The position numbers and the translations under genes were made by a program. This document shows positions 5,459 through 12,711 of a stretch of 16,499 nt of DNA, in pieces (positions within the stretch are counted from its first letter, which is position 1; each line of letters starts with the position of its first letter). This DNA comes from Treponema sp. (lineage in GTDB: Bacteria; Spirochaetota; Spirochaetia; Treponematales; Breznakiellaceae). Location: NCBI GenBank assembly GCA_031263265.1, contig JAISGE010000090.1:1-16499 (forward strand), in the 5' to 3' direction. The notes under the pieces are model-generated. The model worked only from the letters and a program-made list of their open reading frames with translations. It ran no database searches and was not told the origin of the DNA.

Positions 5459-7261
5459 CTATTGAATCTCGGCTACAGGCTGCTGGGAAGCTACCTGGCT
5501 TCCGGCAGGAACCAGGAAGTGGATCTTTCCTGCGGTAGTAGCTTTGATTTCCAGTTCCATCTTCATTGATTCAATAATGATCACCGTAGTCCCAGACACC
5601 ACTTGGGTCCCTTCCCCCACGGCGTAGCGAATGATGGTCCCTGCCACAGGCGCAGAAATCACCGTACCGGCGCTGGAAGGTGCGGCTTGAACCGGTGCCG
5701 GACTGCTTTCTACTGGAGCCGAACTGCTTTTTGCCGGAACCTGAACCACCGGACCTGCAGGGGCCCCTACGCCAGCAGGGGAAACTACCACGGTATAATC
5801 CGCACCATTCACGTTAACTACATACTTGGCCGGTTGATTCGAGGGGGCAGGACTTGGCGCAGGAACTGGAGCTTGAGCCGGAGCAGGTACCTCAGGGGTA
5901 AACTTCACCGGTCCTTGGGACCGTTTCTTAAAGAAGTCCGGGGCAACCTTGGGGAACATCGCATAGGTAAGCACGTCTTCTACGGTAACCGTGTCGGTTC
6001 CCAAAATCTTTTTAGCCTCCTCTTTGAGTTTTTCATACTCATTGGGAATATCGTCCGCAGGCCGATGGGTGATCTCTTTTTCGAGTTTGAGGGCCTCCAA
6101 AGCTTTTTTCACTGCTTCGGGATTTTTGGGGGCCGAACACGCGCCGTATTTACCTGCCAGAAGATCGATAGATTCACCGGTGAGCTTGTTGTACCTGCCA
6201 AAGAGGACGTTAAAGACCGCCTGGGTTCCCACGATCTGGCTTGAGGGAGTAACCAGGGGCGGATAGCCAAAATCCTTCTGCACTACCGCGATTTCCTTGA
6301 GGACCGCGTCGATCTTGTCGGAAGCGCCCTGTTCCTTGAGTTGGCCCTCCAGGTTGGAAAGCATCCCCCCAGGAACCTGAGATACCAGGATCCGGGTATC
6401 TGCTCCTAAGAAGCTGGACTCGAATTTCTTGTAATTTTTCCGAACCTCCCGGAAATACGCGGCGATTTCCAGGAGCAGGTTGATGTCCAATCCTGTATCG
6501 TATTCGGTACCTTTGAAAATTTCCACCATAGTTTCGGTGGGGCTGTGGCTCGTACCCATAGCCAAGGACGAAATAACCGTATCGAGAATATCCGCCCCTG
6601 CCTCGGCGCACTTGACCAGGGTCGCCACGGACATCCCTGTAGTTGCGTGGGAGTGGATTTCTATGGGAATATCCACCGCTTTTTTGAGAGCCTTCACCAG
6701 ATTATAGCCCTCATAAGGCTTTAAGAGGCCCGACATATCCTTGATACACAGGGAATCCGTGCCTACTGCGGCGTATTCTTTGGCCAGTTCTACATATTTC
6801 TCAATCGTATGAAAAGGAGTCGTGGCATAGGAGATGGCGGCCTGAATATGTTTGCCGGTTTTCTTGGCCGCATTGGTAGCAGCTTTGAAATTCCGGGGAT
6901 CGTTCAAGGCATCGAATATTCTGAACACATCCACCCCATCTTTTGCCGCGGTTTCCACGAACTTGGCCACCACATCGTCTGCATAATGCCGGTATCCAAG
7001 GAGGTTCTGCCCCCGCAGCAGCATCATGATCTTGGTGTGGGGCAGCGCTGCCTTAAGTTTTTTGAGCCGTTCCCAGGGATCTTCGTTCAAAAACCGAATC
7101 GCCGCATCAAAGGTAGCCCCTCCCCAGGCTTCAAGTGCCCAATAACCGACTTTGTCTAACGTATCGGCAATAGGAAGCATATCACTCGTAACCATACGAG
7201 TTGCAAACAGGGATTGATGAGCATCCCGCAATACCAAATCAGTAAGTTTAATCCTAGCCAT
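5459..7261 (-). CDS. oadA: Oxaloacetate decarboxylase, alpha subunit (carboxyltransferase plus biotin carrier)
   Basis: A 600-residue, soluble, two-domain protein. Residues 1 to about 460 are the pyruvate-carboxylase/OadA-type carboxyltransferase: LRDAHQSL (D13 region), CIKDMSGLL with the lysine K174 that is carboxylated in the family, and IHSHATTG with metal ligands H203 and H205. A Pro/Ala-rich flexible linker covers about residues 470-530. The C-terminal biotinyl domain has ESMKMELE with biotinyl lysine K567. The enzyme transfers the carboxyl of oxaloacetate to biotin, releasing pyruvate, and passes it to OadB in the membrane. AAGGAG 9 nt upstream supports the start. It lies 26 nt after oadG and 8 nt before oadB. 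Length and motifs are normal. Confidence 0.96.
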   Translation of the reverse strand: MARIKLTDLVLRDAHQSLFATRMVTSDMLPIADTLDKVGYWALEAWGGATFDAAIRFLNEDPWERLKKLKAALPHTKIMMLLRGQNLLGYRHYADDVVAKFVETAAKDGVDVFRIFDALNDPRNFKAATNAAKKTGKHIQAAISYATTPFHTIEKYVELAKEYAAVGTDSLCIKDMSGLLKPYEGYNLVKALKKAVDIPIEIHSHATTGMSVATLVKCAEAGADILDTVISSLAMGTSHSPTETMVEIFKGTEYDTGLDINLLLEIAAYFREVRKNYKKFESSFLGADTRILVSQVPGGMLSNLEGQLKEQGASDKIDAVLKEIAVVQKDFGYPPLVTPSSQIVGTQAVFNVLFGRYNKLTGESIDLLAGKYGACSAPKNPEAVKKALEALKLEKEITHRPADDIPNEYEKLKEEAKKILGTDTVTVEDVLTYAMFPKVAPDFFKKRSQGPVKFTPEVPAPAQAPVPAPSPAPSNQPAKYVVNVNGADYTVVVSPAGVGAPAGPVVQVPAKSSSAPVESSPAPVQAAPSSAGTVISAPVAGTIIRYAVGEGTQVVSGTTVIIIESMKMELEIKATTAGKIHFLVPAGSQVASQQPVAEIQ

Positions 7262-7287
7262 TTTCTAAGCTCCTTATGTAAAAAAAA

Positions 7288-7554
7288 TTAAGAATGAGTC
7301 TTACGATATTCAGTAACCGCCGCAGCGATAACCGCGCTTATCACCCCATCGTCACCGGTCCTGTTTCCAACGGGCACTATAGGCCCGGTAGGGCTTATCC
7401 CTACTGACACAACATCCTTGTCCCAGCCCAAAGCATGGATTACCTTCCCCAAGGTACTGATGCAGATAATCATAATAACCAAGAATCCAAATACAATTCC
7501 CATACCCAACAGGGTAAGTACCCCGCTTTGTTCCAACATGACCGTTATAGTCAT
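7288..7554 (-). CDS. oadG: Oxaloacetate decarboxylase, gamma subunit
   Basis: An 88-residue protein with one N-terminal membrane helix (residues 12-35, GVLTLLGMGIVFGFLVIMIICIS) and a soluble tail ending in 'VISAVIAAAVTEYRKTHS', the usual OadG pattern. OadG holds alpha and beta subunits together and in enterobacteria binds zinc through its C-terminus; the His-rich tail of those proteins is not obvious here. GGAGG 4 nt upstream supports the start at 7554. It is the first gene of the oadGAB operon. The gene order and membrane motif make the call solid, although the small size and weak conservation of the family leave some doubt over details. Confidence 0.88.
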   Translation of the reverse strand: MTITVMLEQSGVLTLLGMGIVFGFLVIMIICISTLGKVIHALGWDKDVVSVGISPTGPIVPVGNRTGDDGVISAVIAAAVTEYRKTHS

Positions 7555-7645
7555 AAACCCTCCTGGTACCCGCCAATCTTCATGTACCGGCGCAAATCTT
7601 GTAGGCCAATGTATCCTACATTCATTTTTAAATACTATAAGTACT

Positions 7646-7675
7646 ATGATACTAGAACTATAAGAAAAAATGCAA
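7646..7675 (-). promoter_or_regulatory. Candidate oadGAB promoter
   Basis: On the minus strand, TTGCAT (7670-7675), an 18-nt spacer and TATCAT (7646-7651) lie about 92 nt upstream of oadG. The sequence around it is AT-rich with several TATAGT/TAGTAT-like words (7633-7665), so the exact -10 is uncertain. Confidence 0.3.
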
Positions 7676-7699
7676 GGGACCGTCAGTACTCCGAGTTAT

Positions 7700-7737
7700 G
7701 GGGATTATAGTCCGGTGAATTTTTCACCCCAAATCCC
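7700..7737. other. Nested hairpin in the oadG/rpsF divergent region
   Basis: The inner stem GGTGAA (7714-7719) pairs with TTCACC (7723-7728) around a 3-nt loop. The outer stem GGGATT (7701-7706) pairs with AATCCC (7732-7737). It lies upstream of the candidate promoters on both sides, within the 304-bp gap 7555-7858. It could be an operator or a leader of a transcript from a further upstream promoter. Nothing else in the gap outside the listed promoters and hairpins stands out. Confidence 0.35.
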
Positions 7738-7770
7738 TTCCTCAGTCGTGAAATCCTTGGGCTTCCCCGC

Positions 7771-7798
7771 TTGACGAAGCATTATCTTTATTTATAGT
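7771..7798 (+). promoter_or_regulatory. Promoter of the rpsF-dnaB operon
   Basis: TTGACG (7771-7776), a 16-nt spacer and TATAGT (7793-7798), with TAGTAT two bases downstream as an alternative -10. Transcription would start near 7805, giving a leader of about 54 nt before rpsF. Confidence 0.6.
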
Positions 7799-7813
7799 AT
7801 TAAAAACCTCTTT

Positions 7814-7856
7814 ATCCATCTTTGAGATGGATCATTTTTTAGTCCGTAAGGAGGAC
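7814..7856 (+). promoter_or_regulatory. rpsF leader: terminator-like hairpin plus ribosome-site hairpin
   Basis: A perfect 8-bp stem (ATCCATCT 7814-7821, AGATGGAT 7825-7832) with a TTG loop is followed after two bases by six T's (7835-7840), which has the form of an intrinsic terminator placed inside the leader. Directly after it, GTCC (7842-7845) can pair with GGAC (7853-7856), holding the AAGGAGG ribosome binding site (7848-7854) in loop and stem, with a CCG at 7844-7846. The known S6:S18-binding rpsF leaders carry a conserved CCG, so autoregulation is a reasonable inference; I could not match the full motif. Confidence 0.45.
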
Positions 7857-7858
7857 CC

Positions 7859-8140
7859 ATGCGTCGGTATGAGCTTACCGTCATTTTTCCTTTAGAAGAA
7901 GACCAACACAAGGCTGGTAGAGAACAAGTCTTGGCTGACCTGGCTGCCCAGGGAGGGGAGATCGAAAAAACCGATGAAGTCGGCGATAAGGATCTAGCCT
8001 ATGAAATTAAGAAAAGAAGGCGGGGGAGGTACGTCCTCTTCACCCTCAAGGTTGATCCGGTAAAAGTTGCGGTACTTGATCGGATATTTAAACTGAATGC
8101 CCATATCCTCAAGTACCTCTTTGTAAAGATCGAGGCATAA
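7859..8140 (+). CDS. rpsF: 30S ribosomal protein S6
   Basis: A 93-residue protein of normal length for S6. It opens with MRRYELTVIFP and shows the family pattern 'EKTDEVGDKDLAYEIKKRRRGRYVLFTLKVDP...LDRIFKLNAHILKYLFVKIE'. S6 binds the central domain of 16S rRNA together with S18, which is encoded two genes downstream. A strong AAGGAGG site lies just before the ATG. It heads the conserved rpsF-ssb-rpsR-rplI-dnaB cluster, and the leader has structures that may allow feedback by S6:S18. Its stop is 10 nt from the ssb start, with AAGGAGG in between. Confidence 0.97.
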   Translation: MRRYELTVIFPLEEDQHKAGREQVLADLAAQGGEIEKTDEVGDKDLAYEIKKRRRGRYVLFTLKVDPVKVAVLDRIFKLNAHILKYLFVKIEA

Positions 8141-8150
8141 GGAGGAATCC

Positions 8151-8645
8151 ATGGTTGATCTAAACCACGTTGTTTTAATCGGGAGACTGACCCGGGATGC
8201 AGAACTCAAGTATACCACCAGTGGCCAGGCAGTAAGTAAATTTTCTATTGCAGTGAATCGCCGCCGTAAAAACGGTGACCAATGGGTTGATGAGGCGAAT
8301 TTTTTTGATATCGTTGTCTGGGGTAGGCAAGGCGAGGCCCTCAACCAGTATCTCATCAAAGGTAAATTAGTGGGGGTTGATGGAGAACTTCGCCAGGATC
8401 GCTGGGAACAGGATGGCCAAAACCGCTCAAAGGTGGAAATTGTTGCCAATAATTTACAGCTCCTGGGCGGTAGTGGTCCGGGGAGTGCGCCGGGACCAGG
8501 GAATGGTTTTGGCGGCAGTGGTTCTTATGGACAGGGTACTTACCCGGATCACCGGGGAGAGGGTTTTTCTGAGCGGAGACCTCCGGTACGGGATCCCCAA
8601 GGCGGGGCATCCCATGATGGGTTTACCGATGACATTCCATTCTAA
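8151..8645 (+). CDS. ssb: Single-stranded DNA-binding protein
   Basis: A 164-residue SSB. The OB fold (residues 1 to about 108) shows 'LNHVVLIGRLTRDAELKYTTSGQAVSKFSIAVNRR' and 'FFDIVVWGRQGEALNQYLIKGKLVGVDGELR'. A Gly-rich linker follows (about 110-150), and the acidic tip DDIPF recruits replication and repair partners. It coats single-stranded DNA in replication, recombination and repair. Placement between rpsF and rpsR is the usual bacterial arrangement. The protein is complete, with the essential C-terminal tip intact. Confidence 0.97.
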   Translation: MVDLNHVVLIGRLTRDAELKYTTSGQAVSKFSIAVNRRRKNGDQWVDEANFFDIVVWGRQGEALNQYLIKGKLVGVDGELRQDRWEQDGQNRSKVEIVANNLQLLGGSGPGSAPGPGNGFGGSGSYGQGTYPDHRGEGFSERRPPVRDPQGGASHDGFTDDIPF

Positions 8646-8699
8646 GCCATTACACCCTAACCCATCACGGGATTTTCCAAATAATCCAAGGAGATAATT

Positions 8700-9023
8700 A
8701 TGTCTGATGAAAAATACAATGAAGCAGAACGTCCTCCCCGGTCGGATCGGGGGGATGTACCTATGGAAGGCCGGGAAGGGGATGAGCGAGTCATCCGGGG
8801 CGGCAAGGGCAAGGTTTTTTTTAAAAAAAAGGTCTGTAAATTCTGCCTCCAAAAGCTCAAAATAGAGTACAAAGATGCGGATGTACTACGCCGGTTTATT
8901 ACCGAACGAGGGAAGATCCTGCCCCGGCGTATTACGGGTACTTGTGCAAAACACCAGCGGGCCTTGGCGGTGGCTATTAAACGGGCCCGGGTTATTGCAT
9001 TGCTTCCCTTTGTAGCTGACTAG
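8700..9023 (+). CDS. rpsR: 30S ribosomal protein S18 with N-terminal extension
   Basis: A 107-residue protein. The S18 core begins at about residue 38 (KVFFKKKVCKFC) and includes 'YKDADVLRRFITERGKILPRRITGTCAKHQRALAVAIKRARVIALLPF'. S18 is typically about 75 residues, so roughly 30 extra residues precede the core. They are hydrophilic and mixed-charge (many E, D, R), probably disordered. AAGGAG 8 nt upstream supports this start; an in-frame ATG at 8763 has no such site. Cysteines at CKFC and TCAKH are consistent with a zinc-binding form of S18. S18 pairs with S6 on the 30S platform. It lies 54 nt after ssb. Confidence 0.95.
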   Translation: MSDEKYNEAERPPRSDRGDVPMEGREGDERVIRGGKGKVFFKKKVCKFCLQKLKIEYKDADVLRRFITERGKILPRRITGTCAKHQRALAVAIKRARVIALLPFVAD

Positions 9024-9039
9024 ATAGCATCCTGGGTTC

Positions 9040-10119
9040 ATGGCTGATCAGCGTATCCCTGAAACATCGGCGCCCATAGATATACCGCAGCCCAAGAAAA
9101 AACGGGTAAATCCGGTTTTTCTTGGGGTAGCGGTCTTACCTGCCTTGTTGAGTGCGGCTATTTCCGTAGCCATCATCCGAAGTGGGTTTCCGGTGTTTTT
9201 CTTTTTGGTTCCTTTGGGGTTTATGGCTTATGGGTATAACCATCGGTCTGCCTGGGCGAGTACGCTCCTTGCGGCAGGGGGAAACGGGGTGATTTCCCTA
9301 GGCTGGACCTTAGTGTCCCCAGGTACTGGGGCATATCTATGGCTGAATCTGCTCTATTTTACCATGATGTTGCTGGTCTTTACGTGGATAGTAGGTCCAC
9401 CTTTCCATAGTGCTTATGGTTTCTTGTCAACTGCATACCGGCTCATAATCGGTTCTGTGATCGGGGCCTTGACCTGTTGGTATATTATAGAGGTAACCCG
9501 GGATACCCAGGGATTTAAGGCCCTCCTTAAATCCCAAGCGGAATTGTTTAGCTCCCTTTCTATCACTTCTACGGGAACCGATGTGGTACAGCGCTCTCTT
9601 TTGGAACAGCAGCTTGATCCTGAAGCCCTTATTGCCCAGTTTGGTTCGATAGCCCTGCGAGGCGGCGGTTTGGCTGCTTGCGGAGTGGTCTTTTTCATCA
9701 ATCGGCAGTTAAGCCTGGTATGTGTTGGGCTTATCCGACGTATACGGGTGGGGAGCGGGCTTATCCATTTTCATGCGGCTCCGGGGCTTATTTGGGTGTT
9801 GTCCCTATCCCTCTTGGGGGTTTTAGGTGGGACCATCACCGGTATAGCCCCGCTTGAAATAGTTGCTTGGAATATGGTAACGATATGCGCCATGTTGTAC
9901 CTGGCCCAGGGAGGGGGTATTGTGCTGTATATCCTATCCCAGAGAAGTTTACCGCCCCTGATACGGGTGGGACTTAATATACTGCTTATCATTCTGATAT
10001 GCAGTCCAAAAATTAACCTGCTTGCCTTGGGAGCCTTGGGTATCCTCGGCATTGCAGAACATTGGTTGCCCTTTCGGGTACCGAAATCTGACGGATCATC
10101 CTCTACTCCGGGGATGTGA
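9040..10119 (+). CDS. YybS/DUF2232-like polytopic membrane protein
   Basis: A 359-residue membrane protein with a Pro/Lys-rich cytoplasmic N-terminus (residues 1-25) and about eight hydrophobic segments. The C-terminal part ('YLAQGGGIVLYILSQRSLPPLIRVGLN...LLALGALGILGIAEHWLPFR') matches the style of the DUF2232/YybS family, which is often encoded beside rplI and dnaB. The family's function is unknown; a transporter-like or envelope role has been suggested from topology only. It begins 16 nt after rpsR with a weak ribosome site (GGG), suggesting coupling to upstream translation, and ends 51 nt before rplI. Family assignment is from pattern and gene position, so moderate. Confidence 0.7.
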   Translation: MADQRIPETSAPIDIPQPKKKRVNPVFLGVAVLPALLSAAISVAIIRSGFPVFFFLVPLGFMAYGYNHRSAWASTLLAAGGNGVISLGWTLVSPGTGAYLWLNLLYFTMMLLVFTWIVGPPFHSAYGFLSTAYRLIIGSVIGALTCWYIIEVTRDTQGFKALLKSQAELFSSLSITSTGTDVVQRSLLEQQLDPEALIAQFGSIALRGGGLAACGVVFFINRQLSLVCVGLIRRIRVGSGLIHFHAAPGLIWVLSLSLLGVLGGTITGIAPLEIVAWNMVTICAMLYLAQGGGIVLYILSQRSLPPLIRVGLNILLIILICSPKINLLALGALGILGIAEHWLPFRVPKSDGSSSTPGM

Positions 10120-10170
10120 TCATGGCGTGTTCATGACTGGATCCGTGCTAGTATAACAGGAGCTTGTAAT

Positions 10171-10791
10171 ATGAAAGTCATTCTTAACAAAGACCTCCCT
10201 ACCCTGGGAGAAGAAGGGGATGTAAAAGAGGTAGCCAAGGGCTACGCGCGGAATTTTCTTTTCCCCCGTTCCATTGCGCTTCCCTATACGGAACGGACTA
10301 TTGCGCTGTTTGAAGCCCGGCGCGGAGAGATTGAGGCTCGCAAGAAAGATAAACGAAAAGATGCCGCGAGTATTAAGGAAAAATTAGAAGGTTTGGACCT
10401 GGTGATAACCATGCCTGCCGGGGCTAACGGTAAACTCTACGGCGCAGTTACCAACCAGACCGTAGCGGACGAACTTTCCAAGCTGGGCTTCCAGGTCGAA
10501 CGAAAACGGATAGAACTCGCGGGAAATAGCTTTAAAAGCGTGGGAAAATATAAGGTTATGGTTAAACTCTATGAAAGCGCTGCAGCAGAAGTAAGCCTTA
10601 CCGTCCAGGGGCAGGTACTTAAACCCGAAACCAGAGCGACTGCTTCAGGGAAGGGTGGTGCCCGACGCCGCAGGAACGTAGAGTCTGAGCCGGCGCAGAA
10701 CCCCCAAACAGGAAGCGAGCCAGAGCTAGCCCCGGTTGCGAATAATCCGGTTGAACCGCAAGCAGGGGGATCGGTACCAGTAGAGGGGTAG
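10171..10791 (+). CDS. rplI: 50S ribosomal protein L9 with long C-terminal extension
   Basis: A 206-residue protein. Residues 1 to about 148 are standard L9: the N-terminal rRNA-binding domain 'MKVILNKDLPTLGEEGDVKEVAKGYARNFLFPRSIALP', the connecting helix (about 40-75, Lys/Glu-rich) and the C-terminal domain 'GKLYGAVTNQTVADEL...KSVGKYKVMVKLYESAAAEVSLTVQG'. Typical L9 ends near residue 150; here about 55 residues follow, first basic (ARRRR) and then rich in Pro, Glu, Gln and Gly, probably disordered. L9 reaches from the L1 stalk base to a neighbouring ribosome and affects frame maintenance. AGGAG 8 nt upstream supports the start. Confidence 0.95.
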   Translation: MKVILNKDLPTLGEEGDVKEVAKGYARNFLFPRSIALPYTERTIALFEARRGEIEARKKDKRKDAASIKEKLEGLDLVITMPAGANGKLYGAVTNQTVADELSKLGFQVERKRIELAGNSFKSVGKYKVMVKLYESAAAEVSLTVQGQVLKPETRATASGKGGARRRRNVESEPAQNPQTGSEPELAPVANNPVEPQAGGSVPVEG

Positions 10792-10815
10792 TCCATCGGT
10801 TGTAGGGATTAGGGT

Positions 10816-12165
10816 ATGGGTCCAGGATTGAAAGATAAAATCCCCCCTCATGATGATATGGCAGAACAAGCAACCCTGGGAGCCTTATTATTGGATAAGG
10901 AAGCAATAGCCACAGTCATACAGTATCTGCGGCCAGATGATTTTTATTCCCACGCCAATAATAAGGTCTATGATGCTATCCTGCATCTTTTTAACAAGGG
11001 ACTCACTGCGGATATTCTGACCGTTTCTGAAGAGCTGCGCCAAAACGGTAAACTTGAAGAAGCGGGCGGCCCTGCCTATGTTGCCTCCCTAACCAATGTA
11101 GTGCCTTCCAGCGCCAACATTGAATATTATGCGCAAACCGTACAGAATTATGCCCTGAGACGGGCCTTGATCCGGGTTTCCCACGAGATAATCGCCAACG
11201 CGTTTGATGAATCTCAGGAATCCCGGAGTATCCTAGAAGAGACCCAGCAGCAGATTTTTGAACTCAACGACAAACGCCAGAGTTTTAGTTTTAGAGACAC
11301 CAAGGAGATTCTTAAACAGACCATTGAGGTCATTGACCGGCTCTATAAGTTAAAAAAGAACATCACCGGGATTCCTTCGGGGTTTGATGAGCTGGATAAA
11401 TTAACCGCAGGCTTTCAGGCTTCTGAACTCATCATCATTGGGGCAAGGCCGTCTATGGGAAAGACCGCCCTGGCCTTAACCATGGCTTCCCATATCGCCA
11501 TCAGAAATAAAATTCCCACCGCGTTTTTTACCTTGGAAATGTCGGATCTGGCCCTCATGCTGCGGCTCATCTCAAGCGAAGCCATGATCCACGCGAATGC
11601 CATCAGGACCGGGTTTCTCACTGCCGCGGATTTTACCAATCTCCTGGAAGCGGCGAGTAATATTTACGACGCTCCCCTGTACATCGTGGATATGCCCAAC
11701 ATGAAGCTCCTGGATCTCCGGGCCCAGGCAAGACGATTGCGGGCCCAGCAACAGGTGGAAATCATCTTCATTGATTATCTTACCCTGATAAATTCTGAAA
11801 ATTCCAGGATCCAGCGGCATGAACAAATAGCCGAAATTTCCCGTTCCCTGAAAAGCCTGGCCCGGGAACTGAAGATTCCCATTGTGGCTCTTTCTCAGCT
11901 TACCCGGGAAGCGGAGAAGGACAAGCCGAATCTATCGAGTATTAGGGAATCAGGATCCATTGAGCAAGATGCGGATGTGGTCATGTTTCTGCATCGGGAA
12001 CGGGATTCAGACCAGAAACCTGATGACACGGATGTGGAACAGGGTAAAAAGACGAATCTCATCCTGGCCAAACAGCGAAATGGTCCTGTGGGTACCATTG
12101 AGCTGCTCTTTATGGCAAAATACACAAAATTTGTATCGCCGGTTCAGAATAGTTATAATCAGTAG
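10816..12165 (+). CDS. dnaB: Replicative DNA helicase DnaB
   Basis: A 449-residue RecA-type hexameric helicase that unwinds DNA ahead of the replication fork and loads DnaG primase. The N-terminal domain (about 10-115, 'PPHDDMAEQATLGALLLD', 'LRPDDFYSHANNKVYDAI') is followed by a linker helix and the ATPase domain: Walker A GARPSMGKTALA (209-220), 'FTLEMS', Walker B 'IIFIDYLTLI', 'LSQLTREAEKDKPNLSSIRESGSIEQDADVVMFLHR', and the C-terminal 'ILAKQRNGPVGTIELLF'. The length is normal and no intein is present. It follows rplI by 24 nt and is the last gene of the rpsF cluster. Confidence 0.97.
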   Translation: MGPGLKDKIPPHDDMAEQATLGALLLDKEAIATVIQYLRPDDFYSHANNKVYDAILHLFNKGLTADILTVSEELRQNGKLEEAGGPAYVASLTNVVPSSANIEYYAQTVQNYALRRALIRVSHEIIANAFDESQESRSILEETQQQIFELNDKRQSFSFRDTKEILKQTIEVIDRLYKLKKNITGIPSGFDELDKLTAGFQASELIIIGARPSMGKTALALTMASHIAIRNKIPTAFFTLEMSDLALMLRLISSEAMIHANAIRTGFLTAADFTNLLEAASNIYDAPLYIVDMPNMKLLDLRAQARRLRAQQQVEIIFIDYLTLINSENSRIQRHEQIAEISRSLKSLARELKIPIVALSQLTREAEKDKPNLSSIRESGSIEQDADVVMFLHRERDSDQKPDDTDVEQGKKTNLILAKQRNGPVGTIELLFMAKYTKFVSPVQNSYNQ

Positions 12166-12219
12166 ATATGACTAAGCACCATACGTCTGTAATTCTAATG
12201 CGTTAGTAGCCTCTCTATT

Positions 12220-12239
12220 GAGCATTTTGAAAAATGCTC
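12220..12239. other. Perfect 9-bp inverted repeat between dnaB and the ComFB gene
   Basis: GAGCATTTT and AAAATGCTC are separated by two bases. It lies 54 nt after dnaB and 50 nt before the ComFB start. It could be a weak terminator (AT-rich stem, then TTGTGT) or an operator near the next gene's promoter; TATACT occurs at 12245-12250 with no well-placed -35. Confidence 0.4.
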
Positions 12240-12289
12240 TTGTGTATACTCTATGGTATAAAAAAAGAAGAACGGTAAGGGAAAAACAA

Positions 12290-12586
12290 ATGGCATTAAT
12301 TGATCGGTATGATTTTGAACTTTTGGAAAATCAAGCGGAAAAGCTTGTTTTTAATGAACTTGAACAGCAGCTTGCAGCCTTTGAAGGGGAACTGTGTCGT
12401 TGTAATGAGTGTGTGGTTGATATGGCTGCGATGGCTTTGAATATGGTAAAGCCCCTCTACCGCTTCTCCCTCTTAGGAACCCTTTATGCAGCCCAAGCCA
12501 TGACTGATGAAGCCTATGCTGCCAGTGTGCGAGAAGCCGTCTCTACAGCCATTGAAAAAATACGGGTCAATCCTTCCCATGATTAA
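12290..12586 (+). CDS. ComFB-family protein (late competence / cyclic dinucleotide-binding family)
   Basis: A 98-residue protein. I chose ATG 12290 over the in-frame ATG at 12218 because AAGGGA lies 8 nt upstream and the family homology starts here; the 24 upstream codons cover a palindrome and look non-coding. It shows the ComFB pattern 'NQAEKLVFNELEQQL...CRCNECVVDMAAMALNMVKPLYRFS', with C36, C38 and C41 followed by the conserved D and ALN. ComFB was named from the B. subtilis competence operon; members have more recently been reported to bind cyclic dinucleotides. Its role in this organism is unknown. It stands alone between dnaB and glyS. Confidence 0.8.
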   Translation: MALIDRYDFELLENQAEKLVFNELEQQLAAFEGELCRCNECVVDMAAMALNMVKPLYRFSLLGTLYAAQAMTDEAYAASVREAVSTAIEKIRVNPSHD

Positions 12587-12593
12587 GGGGGAG

Positions 12594-12635
12594 GCTATAA
12601 CGAGCAAACCTCTCGCCTTTTACCCTGCTTTTTTA
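12594..12635 (+). terminator. Possible terminator after the ComFB gene
   Basis: Just after the ComFB stop, AAGG/GAGG (12585-12594) can pair with CCTC/CCTT (12610-12620) with internal loops, and two T-runs follow (TTTT near 12619, TTTTTT at 12630-12635). The pairing is imperfect, so this is a weak call. I see no convincing promoter for glyS in the remaining sequence to 12711. Confidence 0.3.
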
Positions 12636-12711
12636 TATACTAGGCATGAGCATTTCTAAAAACCCGATAATTGGCAAACAATCCAGGGATTTTCGTAAAT
12701 AAGGAGTCAGT

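Noticed and set aside
5603..6244. A 213-codon plus-strand open frame inside oadA
   Set aside because: It is a shadow of the well-supported oadA gene; the sequence is Arg/Gly-rich, as expected of an antisense frame.
10132..10158. A promoter just before rplI (TTCATG, 16 nt, TATAAC)
   Set aside because: The implied start site would fall after the ribosome binding site of rplI, leaving no usable leader.
12587..12711. Possible T-box or other riboswitch before glyS
   Set aside because: No T-box consensus or specifier-loop structure could be found in the 125-bp leader, and T-boxes are not expected in this kind of organism.
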